From the NCBI GenBank assembly GCA_964613215.1, contig CAZTHK010000009.1, positions 80,527-144,526 of the forward strand: a stretch of DNA of 64,000 nt, given 5' to 3'. The notes under the pieces are model-generated. The model was given only the letters and a program-made list of their open reading frames with translations, was not told the origin of the DNA and searched no databases. The translations under genes were made by a program, and so were the position numbers. Origin of the DNA: CAZTHK01 sp964613215. Its GTDB lineage: Bacteria; Krumholzibacteriota; Krumholzibacteriia; Krumholzibacteriales; CAZTHK01. Position 1 is the first letter of the stretch. The number at the start of each line of letters is the position of its first letter. This document shows, one piece after another, positions 1 through 9,138 of this stretch.

Positions 1-2
1 AT

Positions 3-1217
3 AATCAGAGTATTCCTGCATCTGGCTGGGAAGAGATGGGGATATATCTGGTAATTTCACTTCTGGCAGGAGGGGTGGTCTTCTATCTGTCAATCAATCT
101 GGTGTTCAAGAGGCCCCTGGGTCAGCTTTTGCAGATCAGCAATTCGCTGGCCACTGACATGGCTGATCTTTCCGGAAGGATAAATGTGGGAACATCCGAT
201 GAACTGGGGATGCTGGGTTCAACCCTGAACCAGATATTCGGCAAGATATCGGACATTATAAAGGTAATAAGAAAAACTGCGGATAAGGTTAATTTTTCCG
301 CTCAGAGTCTTTCCGCATCCACCCAGGAGATGAATTCCATCACTGAGGAGACCTCCCTGACAGTACAGAATATAGCCAAATCGACAGATGTTCAGGCTCA
401 CAAGGTGGATGACATGATAAGGGAGATCAAGAATATGGAGAGGTCGGTCAAACAGGTGGCAAATAGCGCCGAACTGGCTGCATCCGCTGCCACCAATGCC
501 TCTGAGACTGCTACCAGGGGCGGGGAATCGGCCGATCAGGCGGTAAAGAAGATCAACAAGATTTATGAGGTTATAAATGAGTCCGCAGAGATTATTCAGC
601 ACCTGGGCGACCGGTCCAATCAGATCGGTGAAATAGTGGATGTTATAACTGATATCGCCGATCAGACCAACCTGCTGGCTCTCAACGCTGCTATAGAAGC
701 TGCCAGAGCCGGTGAAGCAGGGAGTGGATTTGCGGTGGTGGCGGATGAAGTGAGAAAGCTGGCCGAGGGGAGTGCCAGGGCTGCCGAAGAGATTGCCACT
801 CTGATTGGTAAGACCCAGGAGGATACCCAGATAGCAGTCAACAGTATCGAAAAAGGTTCCCGGGAGGTTACCGAGGGAAGAGATGTGATTACCCGGACAG
901 GCAATTCCCTGGATGAAATTGTGGAAGTGTTGAAGAGCTCCAGTGACATGGCCCGGAGGATATCTGCAGCTACCAAGGAGTTGTCAAGGGGGATGAAGAA
1001 TGTGATTTCGTCCATCGACGAGATATCGGGCAGCGCGGAGAAAAATGCCTCTTCCACTCAGGAAACCGCTGCATCCATGGAACAGATGACTTCCAGCATG
1101 GAAGATGTTGCTTCATCGGCACAGAAGCTGAGTGATATGGCCATTCAATTAAGGGAGCATGTAAGAAAGTTCAAGATCGGAGATGAATCGGAAGAACAGG
1201 AGAGCCTGGTTTCCTGA
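3..1217 (+). CDS. Methyl-accepting chemotaxis protein, 5' end outside the window
   Basis: This transducer relays an external or membrane signal to CheA through CheW. The frame is open to the left edge of the window, so the sensory N-terminus is missing. What remains is one membrane segment (IYLVISLLAGGVVFYLSINLVF), a HAMP-like linker, and a long helical signalling domain. The invariant hairpin tip is clear (DQTNLLALNAAIEAARAGE, then GFAVVADEVRKLA). Q/E-rich patches such as TQETAASMEQM fit methylation helices that CheD and CheB would act on. There is no C-terminal CheR/CheB-tethering pentapeptide; the protein ends in EESLVS-like residues. It is the first visible gene of the che operon, 27 bases before cheW. 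The family call is certain; the ligand is unknown. Confidence 0.95.
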   Translation, partial: NQSIPASGWEEMGIYLVISLLAGGVVFYLSINLVFKRPLGQLLQISNSLATDMADLSGRINVGTSDELGMLGSTLNQIFGKISDIIKVIRKTADKVNFSAQSLSASTQEMNSITEETSLTVQNIAKSTDVQAHKVDDMIREIKNMERSVKQVANSAELAASAATNASETATRGGESADQAVKKINKIYEVINESAEIIQHLGDRSNQIGEIVDVITDIADQTNLLALNAAIEAARAGEAGSGFAVVADEVRKLAEGSARAAEEIATLIGKTQEDTQIAVNSIEKGSREVTEGRDVITRTGNSLDEIVEVLKSSSDMARRISAATKELSRGMKNVISSIDEISGSAEKNASSTQETAASMEQMTSSMEDVASSAQKLSDMAIQLREHVRKFKIGDESEEQESLVS

Positions 1218-1244
1218 TACCGGTATTACAGGGAGTTAATAGAT

Positions 1245-1745
1245 ATGGATAGAAATCAACATGGGGAAGAAGACAGGGAAATATTCCAGATGGTAACCTT
1301 CAGGCTGGGTGGGGGAAGTTATGCAATGCCGGTAATGCATTTACGGGAGATAATCAAGCCGGTTGATATTTATCCTGTTCCCGGAATGAGCGAACCTATC
1401 ATAGGAGTGATTAATCTGAGGGGAGAGATCATACCGGTAATGGAGATAGCTGCCCTGATGAAGGCGAACACCCCTGGAAAAGAGAATAATAAGAAGGAGC
1501 GGATAATTATCGTGGATTCCGATGAGGGGGGAACTGGTCTGATGGTGGATGAGGTAATGGAGGTGATTAAGATAAAGGGGGAGGATGTAAAGCCTCCTCC
1601 CGATCTGGCCGGAGAGGGCTTTATCAGGGAGGTAGTCAGAGGAGTGACGGATATTGCGGGAAGTATGGTGGTGTGTATAGAGCCAATGGCTCTGATAATT
1701 AATTGCATGGAAGGGGGAGAATTGCTCCTCCGGGAAAAAGTTTGA
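1245..1745 (+). CDS. cheW: Chemotaxis coupling protein CheW
   Basis: CheW is the small adaptor that docks receptors to the P5 domain of CheA at the cytoplasmic face of the receptor array. The 166-residue product has the full CheW fold: MVTFRLGGGSYAMPVMHLREIIKP at the start, then PGMSEPIIGVINLRGEIIPVMEI, which is the family's most conserved strand-turn, and a second half ending in the long IKIKGEDVKPPPD and FIREVVRGV segments. Length is typical. A GGGAG ribosome site lies just before the ATG. It sits between the receptor gene and cheD in one transcription direction. Confidence 0.95.
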   Translation: MDRNQHGEEDREIFQMVTFRLGGGSYAMPVMHLREIIKPVDIYPVPGMSEPIIGVINLRGEIIPVMEIAALMKANTPGKENNKKERIIIVDSDEGGTGLMVDEVMEVIKIKGEDVKPPPDLAGEGFIREVVRGVTDIAGSMVVCIEPMALIINCMEGGELLLREKV

Positions 1746-1813
1746 GAACGGATCAGGCGAAGGGAACAGGCGGAGTGCCTGATTTTGTAACAAGGCCAAT
1801 TATAACTTAATGG

Positions 1814-2335
1814 ATGAAGAGACAGCTTATGTGCAGCCAGGCAGCAGCAGCCGGAGTAATTAGGGTAGAAATGGCGCAGTACAGGACAGGGAAAGCTCCG
1901 CAGAGAATGATGACACTTGCTCTGGGGTCATGTGTGGGAATTACCCTCTATGATCCCAATGTGAAGGTGGGAGGAATGGCTCATGCCATGCACCCCCGGA
2001 GGGAGCTGGTTAAGAATAACCATAACAGAGCCAAGTTTGTAGATTGTGTGGTGGATCTGATGATCAAAAAGATGCAGAGAAGTGGTGCCTCCAGCAGAAG
2101 AATAGTAGCCAAGCTGTTCGGAGGGGCCAGAATGTTCGGTCATATACCCAGCAGCAGGGGAATTAAGCAGATTGGAGAGAAGAATGTGGGGGTGGCCAGG
2201 GAAGAGCTGGAGCGGCTGAACATACCACTTGTTGGTGAAGACGTGGGAGGGGAGAGGGGAAGGACGATCACCTTCGACCTTTCCAGCGGCGAGGTTTGTT
2301 TACGTGATGCTTTTGGAAACCGGGAGATTTATTAA
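1814..2335 (+). CDS. cheD: Chemoreceptor glutamine deamidase CheD
   Basis: CheD deamidates receptor glutamines and, in CheC-containing systems, is held by CheC in a feedback loop. The catalytic triad can be placed by its spacing: Thr34 and Cys40 in MTLALGSCVGITLYDP, and His57 in GGMAHAMHP. The 6- and 17-residue gaps equal those of the Thermotoga enzyme. The first ATG gives 173 residues; an internal ATG at 1871 (MAQYRTG) would match the usual family N-terminus better, so the start is uncertain. Its stop overlaps the cheB start by one base (TAATG), suggesting coupled translation. Confidence 0.93.
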   Translation: MKRQLMCSQAAAAGVIRVEMAQYRTGKAPQRMMTLALGSCVGITLYDPNVKVGGMAHAMHPRRELVKNNHNRAKFVDCVVDLMIKKMQRSGASSRRIVAKLFGGARMFGHIPSSRGIKQIGEKNVGVAREELERLNIPLVGEDVGGERGRTITFDLSSGEVCLRDAFGNREIY

Positions 2336-3429
2336 TGAATCCGGAGGGAGATAATAAAGAGGGGAAGATAAGGGTGGTGGTTGGGGAGGATTCGTCCCTG
2401 ATGAGGAAGATAATAGTTGAGATCCTCACCTCGGACAGTGATATCGAGGTGGTGGGAGTGGGCCGAAACGGCAAAGAGGTTCTGGAGCAAATTGTGGATA
2501 AGAGACCTGACTGTGTAACACTTGATCTTAAGATGCCCTGTATGGATGGGATGGAAACACTGGGTTATATAATGAGTGAGTGGCCCACCCCGGTGGTTAT
2601 TATAAGTGGACATACCATGGAGGGAGCCGAGGCCACCATTAAATGCCTGGAGAGGGGAGCGGTGGATTTTATACCGAAGACAGGGGGTGGCAGGTTTTTT
2701 TCGGCCGGGGAGTTGATCAGGAAAGTAAAATCAGCGGCGGAGGTGGATATATCAAAGATAAGATATATTACCCCCCCCCGATCTTTCAGACAGGGGGTTA
2801 ATCCTGTTTCTCCGGAACGGGGGTGGGTGGTGGTATTAATAGGAGCCAGCACCGGCGGGCCTCAGGCACTGATGGAGGTAATTCCCGGATTGCCCCGTGA
2901 GATTCCTGCCTCCATAGTGGTGGTTCAACACATGCCCCCGAATTTCACCGGTTATCTGGCCGACCGGCTGGATAGCCGTTCATCCCTATCTGTCAAAGAG
3001 GCCGGTGAGGGGGATTCTATCACTCCGGGGAGGGTATTTGTTGCTCCGGGGGGTATGCATATACTGGTCAGGAACAGCTTAAGAGGTCCTGCTCTGATGC
3101 TCCTGGAAAGAAACAGGAGATACCGCTCGGCATGCCCATCTCTCAATTTTGCCATGACTTCTTTCGCCCATCTGTTCGGGGAGAAGCTGCTGGCAGTGGT
3201 GATGACCGGGATGGGCAGGGATGGGGCATCCGGGGCGGTTGCGGTTAAGCGCGCCGGGGGGCGGGTAATCTGCCAGGATGAAAAATCCAGTCTGATATTC
3301 GGGATGCCCGGGGCAGTAATGGAGAAAGCCGGAATAACCCGGATGGTACCCCTTGAACTGATACCCGGAATCATTGTGGAAAGTGTTAATCAGATGCTTT
3401 CAAAGGAATGTTCATATGAAAACGGATGA
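2335..3429 (+). CDS. cheB: Protein-glutamate methylesterase/glutaminase CheB
   Basis: CheB is a two-domain response regulator that removes methyl groups from receptors once CheA phosphorylates it. Residues 11-130 are a receiver domain with acidic pocket ED (18-19), phospho-acceptor Asp64 (VTLDLKMP) and Lys115 (FIPKTG). After a linker, residues about 164-350 are the methylesterase, with Ser172 (GASTGG), His199 (QHMPPNF) and Asp296 (MTGMGRDG) as the catalytic triad. Length (364) is normal. The start overlaps the cheD stop. No cheR is present in the window; it could lie to the left. Confidence 0.96.
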   Translation: MNPEGDNKEGKIRVVVGEDSSLMRKIIVEILTSDSDIEVVGVGRNGKEVLEQIVDKRPDCVTLDLKMPCMDGMETLGYIMSEWPTPVVIISGHTMEGAEATIKCLERGAVDFIPKTGGGRFFSAGELIRKVKSAAEVDISKIRYITPPRSFRQGVNPVSPERGWVVVLIGASTGGPQALMEVIPGLPREIPASIVVVQHMPPNFTGYLADRLDSRSSLSVKEAGEGDSITPGRVFVAPGGMHILVRNSLRGPALMLLERNRRYRSACPSLNFAMTSFAHLFGEKLLAVVMTGMGRDGASGAVAVKRAGGRVICQDEKSSLIFGMPGAVMEKAGITRMVPLELIPGIIVESVNQMLSKECSYENG

Positions 3430-5089
3430 TTATAAGGATCTGTATATACAGGAAGCGGAAGAGATACTGAACCAATTCGAAAAGGGGATTCTGTGCTGCG
3501 ACCAGTATGGACACAGCACCGAGCGGGTCGAAGAACTGTTCAGATGTGCTCACAACCTGAAAGGGATCTCAGGGGCAATGGGATATGATTCAGTGGTGGA
3601 AGCGAGCCACAGTATAGAGAGCACTCTGGATAAATTCAGAAAGGGAGAGATAGAGATCACAGGGGATAAGGCGAGTCTGATGCTGAAGGTATCCGATTAT
3701 CTCAGAGAACTGGTAAACAGTGCAACCGGAGAGGAAAAGGGGAATGGTGGGAATCTGCCCGGCAGGATAGCGGATCTTATGGAGGAGGCCGGGTGTTCTT
3801 CCCGTAGTAAAGGGTACAGGCAGGACAGTATGGAGAAGGGTTCACCCCCGGACGATTCCCCCGGCCGGATAAGGGAGAATATTGATGAAACTGTCAGGCC
3901 GCGAATTACCTCCATCAAGGTAGAACTGGGGAAGCTGGACAAGATAATGGATCTGGTAGGGGAACTGATCATTTCCGGAATACGTCTGCGGGAGAGTGCC
4001 CGGGAAGCCAATTCAAAGGACCTGATGGATGAGCTGGAGAGTACCGACCGGCTTATCTCGGAGATTCAGAAGGATGTTATGGAGGTCAGGCTGGTCCCGG
4101 TGGGTCATGTTTTCCGCCGGTTCATGAGGGTAACCAGGGATGCTGCTGTGGAAACGGGCAAAAAGGTCAGATTAGTCACTGCCGGTGAAGATATCGGCCT
4201 GGGCAGAACGGTCCTGGAGGGTATGGTGGATCCCCTGGTGCACATAATCAGAAATGCGGTGGACCATGGGGTGGAACCCCCCGGACAGAGAGAGGAGCTG
4301 GGGAAGCCGGCGGAGGGTACCATCAGGCTCAGTGCCAGGCGGGAGAGGAATTTTGTAATAATCGAAGTATCAGACGATGGCAGGGGAATCGATTACAGGA
4401 AGGTGGCAAATAAATTAAAGGCGGATAACCCGGAACGCCTCGCCGGGGAGAACCCGCGGGAGGATCAGCTGACCGAGATGCTGGCCGCCCCGGGTTTCAG
4501 TACCAGCGACAGGGTTAACAAAATATCCGGGAGAGGAATGGGGATGAACATTGTAAAGAAGGCAGTCGATTCCTTTGGAGGAACATTCGATATAACCAGC
4601 AGGATGGGAGAGGGAACCACCATAACTCTGAAACTCCCGGTTAATCTGTCCATAATAAAGTCGCTGCTGTTTCAATTGGGAAAGGATGTCCATGCCATAC
4701 CGCTGGAGTCTGTGGTGGAGACTGCCAGGGTAGAGATTGGATCGATGGCCAAAATAGGGGGAAGGGATGTTATCCGGATGGGTGAGGAGACTATACCGGT
4801 ACTGCGGCCATGGGAGATCATGGACCTGGACTATTCCCGCAACAAGGATCGTTTCGAAAAACTTGTAATAGTAGAAGCTGAAGGCAAAAGTACAGGAATA
4901 ATAGTAGATAAAATTCTGGGACAACAGGACGTGGTGGTCAAAGGATTGCCTTCCATGATGAAAGGTGATACCGGAATCCTGGGTGCCACAGTTATGGGAA
5001 GCGGAGAAATTGCATTTATCTGGGACTCAAGAGTATTTTCTAAAGGGAAGGTTAGTTATGAATCCCATCAAAAGGCCGTCGTTTCTTAG
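3416..5089 (+). CDS. cheA: Chemotaxis histidine kinase CheA, lacking a P2 domain
   Basis: CheA autophosphorylates and passes phosphate to CheY and CheB. I place the start at ATG 3416, which has AAGGA 8 bases upstream and overlaps cheB by 14 bases; an in-frame TTG at 3374 lies further upstream. Domains in order are the HPt with phospho-accepting His46 (AHNLKG); a linker of only about 55 low-complexity residues; dimerisation helices (KLDKIMDLVGELI); the HATPase with N box (HIIRNAVDHGVE), G1 (DDGRGID) and G2 (GRGMGMNIV); and the CheW-like P5 domain (IIKSLLFQLGKDVHAIPLESV). No separate CheY/CheB-binding P2 domain is visible between HPt and dimerisation helices. Confidence 0.96.
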   Translation: MKTDDYKDLYIQEAEEILNQFEKGILCCDQYGHSTERVEELFRCAHNLKGISGAMGYDSVVEASHSIESTLDKFRKGEIEITGDKASLMLKVSDYLRELVNSATGEEKGNGGNLPGRIADLMEEAGCSSRSKGYRQDSMEKGSPPDDSPGRIRENIDETVRPRITSIKVELGKLDKIMDLVGELIISGIRLRESAREANSKDLMDELESTDRLISEIQKDVMEVRLVPVGHVFRRFMRVTRDAAVETGKKVRLVTAGEDIGLGRTVLEGMVDPLVHIIRNAVDHGVEPPGQREELGKPAEGTIRLSARRERNFVIIEVSDDGRGIDYRKVANKLKADNPERLAGENPREDQLTEMLAAPGFSTSDRVNKISGRGMGMNIVKKAVDSFGGTFDITSRMGEGTTITLKLPVNLSIIKSLLFQLGKDVHAIPLESVVETARVEIGSMAKIGGRDVIRMGEETIPVLRPWEIMDLDYSRNKDRFEKLVIVEAEGKSTGIIVDKILGQQDVVVKGLPSMMKGDTGILGATVMGSGEIAFIWDSRVFSKGKVSYESHQKAVVS

Positions 5090-5675
5090 AGTTGATGCTC
5101 TCAAAGAGCTGGGCAATATCGGTTCCGCACACGCAGTTACAGGATTGTCTGAGTTGATGAACAGGAGGATAGACATTTCTGTGACCAGTGTAGACATACT
5201 ACCATTGAAGATAGTCTACACCCTTTTTAATGGACCGGAATCGATGGTATCAATAGTGTATCTGGAAGGCTACTGCGAGGATTTCAGGGGAATGATGTTT
5301 CTGATATTCCCGCATCCCGAAGCCCTGAAGCTGGTGGAAATGGTCACCAGCAAACCGGCAAATGAGCAGTGCCTGTCTGATGAGTACTATCTCTCCATTT
5401 TGAAGGAGACCGGAAATATCATGTGCGGTTGCTACATGAAGACACTTTCCAACTTCATAAATAAGAAGTTGATGCACAGTGTTCCCCAGATCTCTCATGA
5501 CATGCTGGGGGCGGTGATGGATTCGATACTGGTGGATCTCAGCCTGGAATCAGACTACGCCCTGGTGGTAGAGACCGCCTTCAAATTCAGTTCCGGTGAC
5601 TGTAATGGATTTTTATTCTTCATTCCTACATCGGAATCGTTGGAAACCATCTTTTCAGAGCTTGGAATCGATTAA
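5058..5675 (+). CDS. cheC: CheY-P phosphatase CheC
   Basis: CheC dephosphorylates CheY-P and binds CheD, closing an adaptation loop. The start is ATG 5058, preceded by AAGGGAAGG, and the gene overlaps the end of cheA by 32 bases. The 205-residue product carries both signature phosphatase sites: Asp13-Glu17-Asn20 (DALKELGNIGSAHA) and Ser113-Glu117-Asn120 (SILKETGNIMCG). Two intact sites put it in the CheC class rather than CheX. It lies directly before cheY, its expected substrate. Confidence 0.94.
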   Translation: MNPIKRPSFLRVDALKELGNIGSAHAVTGLSELMNRRIDISVTSVDILPLKIVYTLFNGPESMVSIVYLEGYCEDFRGMMFLIFPHPEALKLVEMVTSKPANEQCLSDEYYLSILKETGNIMCGCYMKTLSNFINKKLMHSVPQISHDMLGAVMDSILVDLSLESDYALVVETAFKFSSGDCNGFLFFIPTSESLETIFSELGID

Positions 5676-5691
5676 AGAAAGGAGAACAGCT

Positions 5692-6069
5692 GTGAAGCCT
5701 AAAGTATTGATAGTAGATGACGCTATTTTCATGAGAAGGATGATAGGGGATATTCTGAAGGAGAATGGTTTTGAGATCATTGGGGAGGCCGATACAGGTT
5801 CCAGTGCGATAGAGCGGTTCAAGGAGCTTGAGCCTGATCTGGTAACCATGGACATAATCATGCCTGAGATGAACGGTATCGAAGCGGTAAGGGGAATCAT
5901 GGAAGAAGCGCCCCGGGCTAAGATAATAATGTGCAGTGCTCTGGGACAGCAGGCCCTGGTTAAGGACGCTCTGGAGGCCGGAGCCAGAGATTTTCTGATA
6001 AAACCTTTTAATCCCTCCAGGGTTATAGAAGTGGTAAATAAAGTACTTAATGTACCTTCCAAGTTGTAG
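5692..6069 (+). CDS. cheY: Single-domain response regulator CheY
   Basis: This stand-alone receiver carries the phosphate from CheA to the output machinery. I choose the GTG at 5692 because AAAGGAGAA lies 7-8 bases upstream and the protein then begins at the first beta strand (VKPKVLIVDD). The 125 residues include the acidic pair Asp9-Asp10, phospho-acceptor Asp54 (VTMDIIMP), the switch Ser in CSALG and the Lys in FLIKPF. There is no output domain. No flagellar motor genes are near, so the target (flagellum, pilus or a transcription circuit) cannot be told here. Confidence 0.94.
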   Translation: MKPKVLIVDDAIFMRRMIGDILKENGFEIIGEADTGSSAIERFKELEPDLVTMDIIMPEMNGIEAVRGIMEEAPRAKIIMCSALGQQALVKDALEAGARDFLIKPFNPSRVIEVVNKVLNVPSKL

Positions 6070-6092
6070 CGAACATACCGAAAGGCCGAACT

Positions 6093-7931
6093 ATGGGTGA
6101 TGAAAAAGCAAATGACTACAGTGTCCTGAAGAGCTTCTCTCATAGAGTGGACAGGAAGGATCCAGGAGCTCTGAACAACCTGGGTGTTCTGTACTACCGG
6201 AAAGAGATGTATCAGGAAGCAATCGAGCAATTCAAGGCGGCTCTGAAACTGGATCCCAGATTTGACCTGGCCAGGGAGAATCTCCAGTTCCTCTTTTCCG
6301 AGAACAATCTGGAGGACCCGGATGTTATGAACTGGCGGAAGAAGGTAGATGAGGATCCGGAGGATATGGAAGCACGCCTCAAGCTTGGAATCAGCTATCA
6401 GAATATGGGTAAGTTCGATGAAGCGGCTGAGATGCTCGGAACGGTGGTGGATAAGGAACCGGATAATCTTTCAGCCAGAATTCACCTGGGGAGTGTATTG
6501 AAAGCACGGGGACTTTACAGGGAAGCTCTGGAACATTTTCAGTACGCCAGCGAGGATGTGGAGAAATCGGCGGCGCTGCACACCGATGTGGGGGAGGTGT
6601 ACTACAATCTGGGGAGAACAGAAGAGGCGGTGAGGGAACTCAGGAAGGCTATTAAAATAGACGCGGAATACTGGAGAGCGCATTTCCTTCTCTCCTTTGC
6701 CTATGGAGATTTCGGCCGTTTCCAGGAGGCACTGGAGGAAAGCAGAACTGCATCCAGATTAAATCCTGCTTTTAATAACCGGGAAGCCAACCTGGCTATT
6801 TCCGACAGTGAGGATGGGGGAGCGGTCAGGGGTATGGTCAGCGAGAGCAGTGTGGCCAGTGTAGACAGTACTTCCTTCACTATCGGGGTGGCATACCGGG
6901 AAAGGGGCTATATCAAGGAATCCCTGAAAGAATTCAACAAAGCTCTCCAGGATATGACGGATAAGGAGAGGGTATATCTGGAGATAGGAAAGATCCATAT
7001 CGCCGGGGGGGATTATTCCGCCGCCCGTGAAACCCTGGATATGGTAATTAAACTGAATCCGAGAAATGATACCGCCTACCTGTTGAAAGGCTGCGCCTAT
7101 CATGTGGAGAAATGCTACAAGAAGGCAGGAGCCTGCTACCTTAAGGCCTACCGGCTGAATATGGTAAATGAAGATGCCATGAATAATCTGGGGGTTCTGA
7201 TGTGCCAGGTGGGGTTGAAGGAGGATGGTGAGAGATTCTTTAAAATGGGGTTGAATAATAAGCTTTATAACCGGGCTCTCAATTACAACTTCCTGAACTG
7301 TAACATTATGAGAGAAGATTATATGATGGCGGAAAACCTGCTGCAGCGACTGGAGGCATTTATGGGCAAGGATGCCACCGTCTATGAAAAACGGGCTCTG
7401 CTTAATTTCAAGATGAACAGAATGACCCTGGCCCTCTTCGACATAGAAAGCGCCCTGGCTATCGACAGCAGGCATGTGGATGCACTTTATCTCAAGGGAT
7501 TAATATTTCTAAGGGAGGAAAACCTGAATGAAGCCATAGGGACTATCATGGCCGCATCACAGATACAGCCATACTATACCGGTTTTCACTTCTGCCTGGC
7601 TTTGAGTGACCGTCTGACTTCACAATCACTTCTGGTTCCTCCGGAGATCAAGAAAGGTTTCGATGATGAGTTGATCGAAATACTCCACTGTGGAATCCGG
7701 GAGGACTGGGAGAAGGTGGCCGGTTTGGTGGATCAGATACTCAGCCGGGAGGGAAAACGGCCGGCGGATAAACAGCCGGGAGAGAATGACCGGGGGAGTA
7801 GGAATGATAAGGAAAAGGAAGAGATGGGTATTTCGGGAGAGGATGATAAAGGCAGGAATGACACTGATTCAGTGGAGCAGCAGGATCAGGAGGATCCCTT
7901 TGCCGATATCAAACTGGAATTCAGTGATTGA
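6093..7931 (+). CDS. Large TPR-repeat protein linked to the che operon
   Basis: The 612-residue product is almost entirely tetratricopeptide repeats, for example NNLGVLYYRKEMYQEAIEQF, LGISYQNMGKFDEAAEML and VYYNLGRTEEAVRELRKA, with at least ten units from residue 25 to about 500. The C-terminal 60 residues are acidic and low in complexity and end in DPFADIKLEFSD. There is no signal peptide or membrane segment, so it is probably a cytoplasmic scaffold. The gene starts 23 bases after cheY with GAAAGG before the ATG, and its stop lies 14 bases before the next start. A role in the chemosensory output is inferred from position only. Confidence 0.85.
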   Translation: MGDEKANDYSVLKSFSHRVDRKDPGALNNLGVLYYRKEMYQEAIEQFKAALKLDPRFDLARENLQFLFSENNLEDPDVMNWRKKVDEDPEDMEARLKLGISYQNMGKFDEAAEMLGTVVDKEPDNLSARIHLGSVLKARGLYREALEHFQYASEDVEKSAALHTDVGEVYYNLGRTEEAVRELRKAIKIDAEYWRAHFLLSFAYGDFGRFQEALEESRTASRLNPAFNNREANLAISDSEDGGAVRGMVSESSVASVDSTSFTIGVAYRERGYIKESLKEFNKALQDMTDKERVYLEIGKIHIAGGDYSAARETLDMVIKLNPRNDTAYLLKGCAYHVEKCYKKAGACYLKAYRLNMVNEDAMNNLGVLMCQVGLKEDGERFFKMGLNNKLYNRALNYNFLNCNIMREDYMMAENLLQRLEAFMGKDATVYEKRALLNFKMNRMTLALFDIESALAIDSRHVDALYLKGLIFLREENLNEAIGTIMAASQIQPYYTGFHFCLALSDRLTSQSLLVPPEIKKGFDDELIEILHCGIREDWEKVAGLVDQILSREGKRPADKQPGENDRGSRNDKEKEEMGISGEDDKGRNDTDSVEQQDQEDPFADIKLEFSD

Positions 7932-7945
7932 AAGGATTTAATGAA

Positions 7946-9061
7946 ATGACTATCAGGTCCACAATCGATGAACTGGGATTGTTCGATCTTCTTCAGATTA
8001 TATGTATGAACGGCAAGACCGGGCGTCTGATCGTGGCCGATGGCCCGGCGAATCAACAGGCCCAGCTGATATTCAAGAAGGGTAATCTCTGCTTTGCTGT
8101 AAGATACAGCAATGTTCCCAAATCGATGGAATCTCTTCTGGTGGACTGGGGGTTGATTGACGGTTCCGCGGTGGTAAGTATAGAAAAGGCACGGGAGAAG
8201 TATGATGATTTCCTGGATTGCCTGGACGGAGAGGGAATAGGTTCGAGAGAGCAGCTGGAGAGTTACTTTGCCGGTATAACCCGGGAGAATGTTTTTGAAG
8301 TGCTGAAATGGGAGAAGGGCAATTACCGTTTTATAGAGGAGAAGATAGATCAAAGGCACGAAATACTGGTTCCCATGAATACTGAAAATCTGATAATGGA
8401 GGGAGCCAGAAGAATAGATGAATGGTCCAATATCAAGAGTAAGGTTCCCGGGAGGCACTCGGTATTCAGGATATGTTCGGACGACCAGCAGTGTCTTAAT
8501 CTAAAACCGAGGGAATGGGAGATACTTTCACTTATCGATGGAAACAGGACGGTGAGCGAAATAAACGAGATGGTAAAGGAGAATCTGTTCTCCACCAGCA
8601 AGCTGATATACGGTCTGGTGGTTATGGGGGTGATAGAACTGGTGGGAGAGGATGGCCTGGTTGAAGGTGAGGATGAGGAGAGTATTCAGCAATATCTGGA
8701 CAAGGGAAGCAGGCATTATCAGAATCTCAATCTGGAAGGGGCGACCGGTGCCTATGAGAAGGCTATCCGGCTGGATCCGGAAAACTTCGAAGCATTAAGG
8801 ATGCTGGGGGAGATATATTACAAGATGGGGAGGCTGAGTGAGGCCCTTACCTACCTGGAGAAGGCGCGTTCAGCCAGGCCGGAGAATCAGAAGGCCATGT
8901 TCATAAAGGGTTACCTCCATGCCAGGCTGGGAGAGATACAGAAGGCCATATGTGAATGGGAGGAATTGAGGGATAAGACCGGCAGTCCCAGAATAGCCAA
9001 CCTGGTCAGACGTAGAATCAGGGCGGCACGGGAGTGGGAGAAGATACTCCAGGAATATTAA
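7946..9061 (+). CDS. DUF4388 (PATAN) domain protein with C-terminal TPRs
   Basis: The N-terminal part (MTIRSTIDELGLFDLLQIICMNGKTGRLIV, then IFKKGNLCFAVRY) matches the DUF4388/PATAN domain, found in bacterial signalling proteins such as cyanobacterial PatA-type regulators. A middle section (LNLKPREWEILSLIDGNRTVSEINEMV) looks like a winged-helix or PqqD-like module. Residues from about 260 hold TPRs (AYEKAIRLDPENFEALRMLGEIYYKMGRLSEAL). I use ATG 7946, with AAAGGA upstream, giving 371 residues. As the last gene of the che cluster it is a candidate adaptor for its output. That role is inference. Confidence 0.82.
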   Translation: MTIRSTIDELGLFDLLQIICMNGKTGRLIVADGPANQQAQLIFKKGNLCFAVRYSNVPKSMESLLVDWGLIDGSAVVSIEKAREKYDDFLDCLDGEGIGSREQLESYFAGITRENVFEVLKWEKGNYRFIEEKIDQRHEILVPMNTENLIMEGARRIDEWSNIKSKVPGRHSVFRICSDDQQCLNLKPREWEILSLIDGNRTVSEINEMVKENLFSTSKLIYGLVVMGVIELVGEDGLVEGEDEESIQQYLDKGSRHYQNLNLEGATGAYEKAIRLDPENFEALRMLGEIYYKMGRLSEALTYLEKARSARPENQKAMFIKGYLHARLGEIQKAICEWEELRDKTGSPRIANLVRRRIRAAREWEKILQEY

Positions 9062-9138
9062 TTATCATTATCAGGGGGGGACCGCTGATTATTCCTCCGG
9101 ACTTTACTGCTTAGCGAATCGTTTTCTTTCAAAACCTG

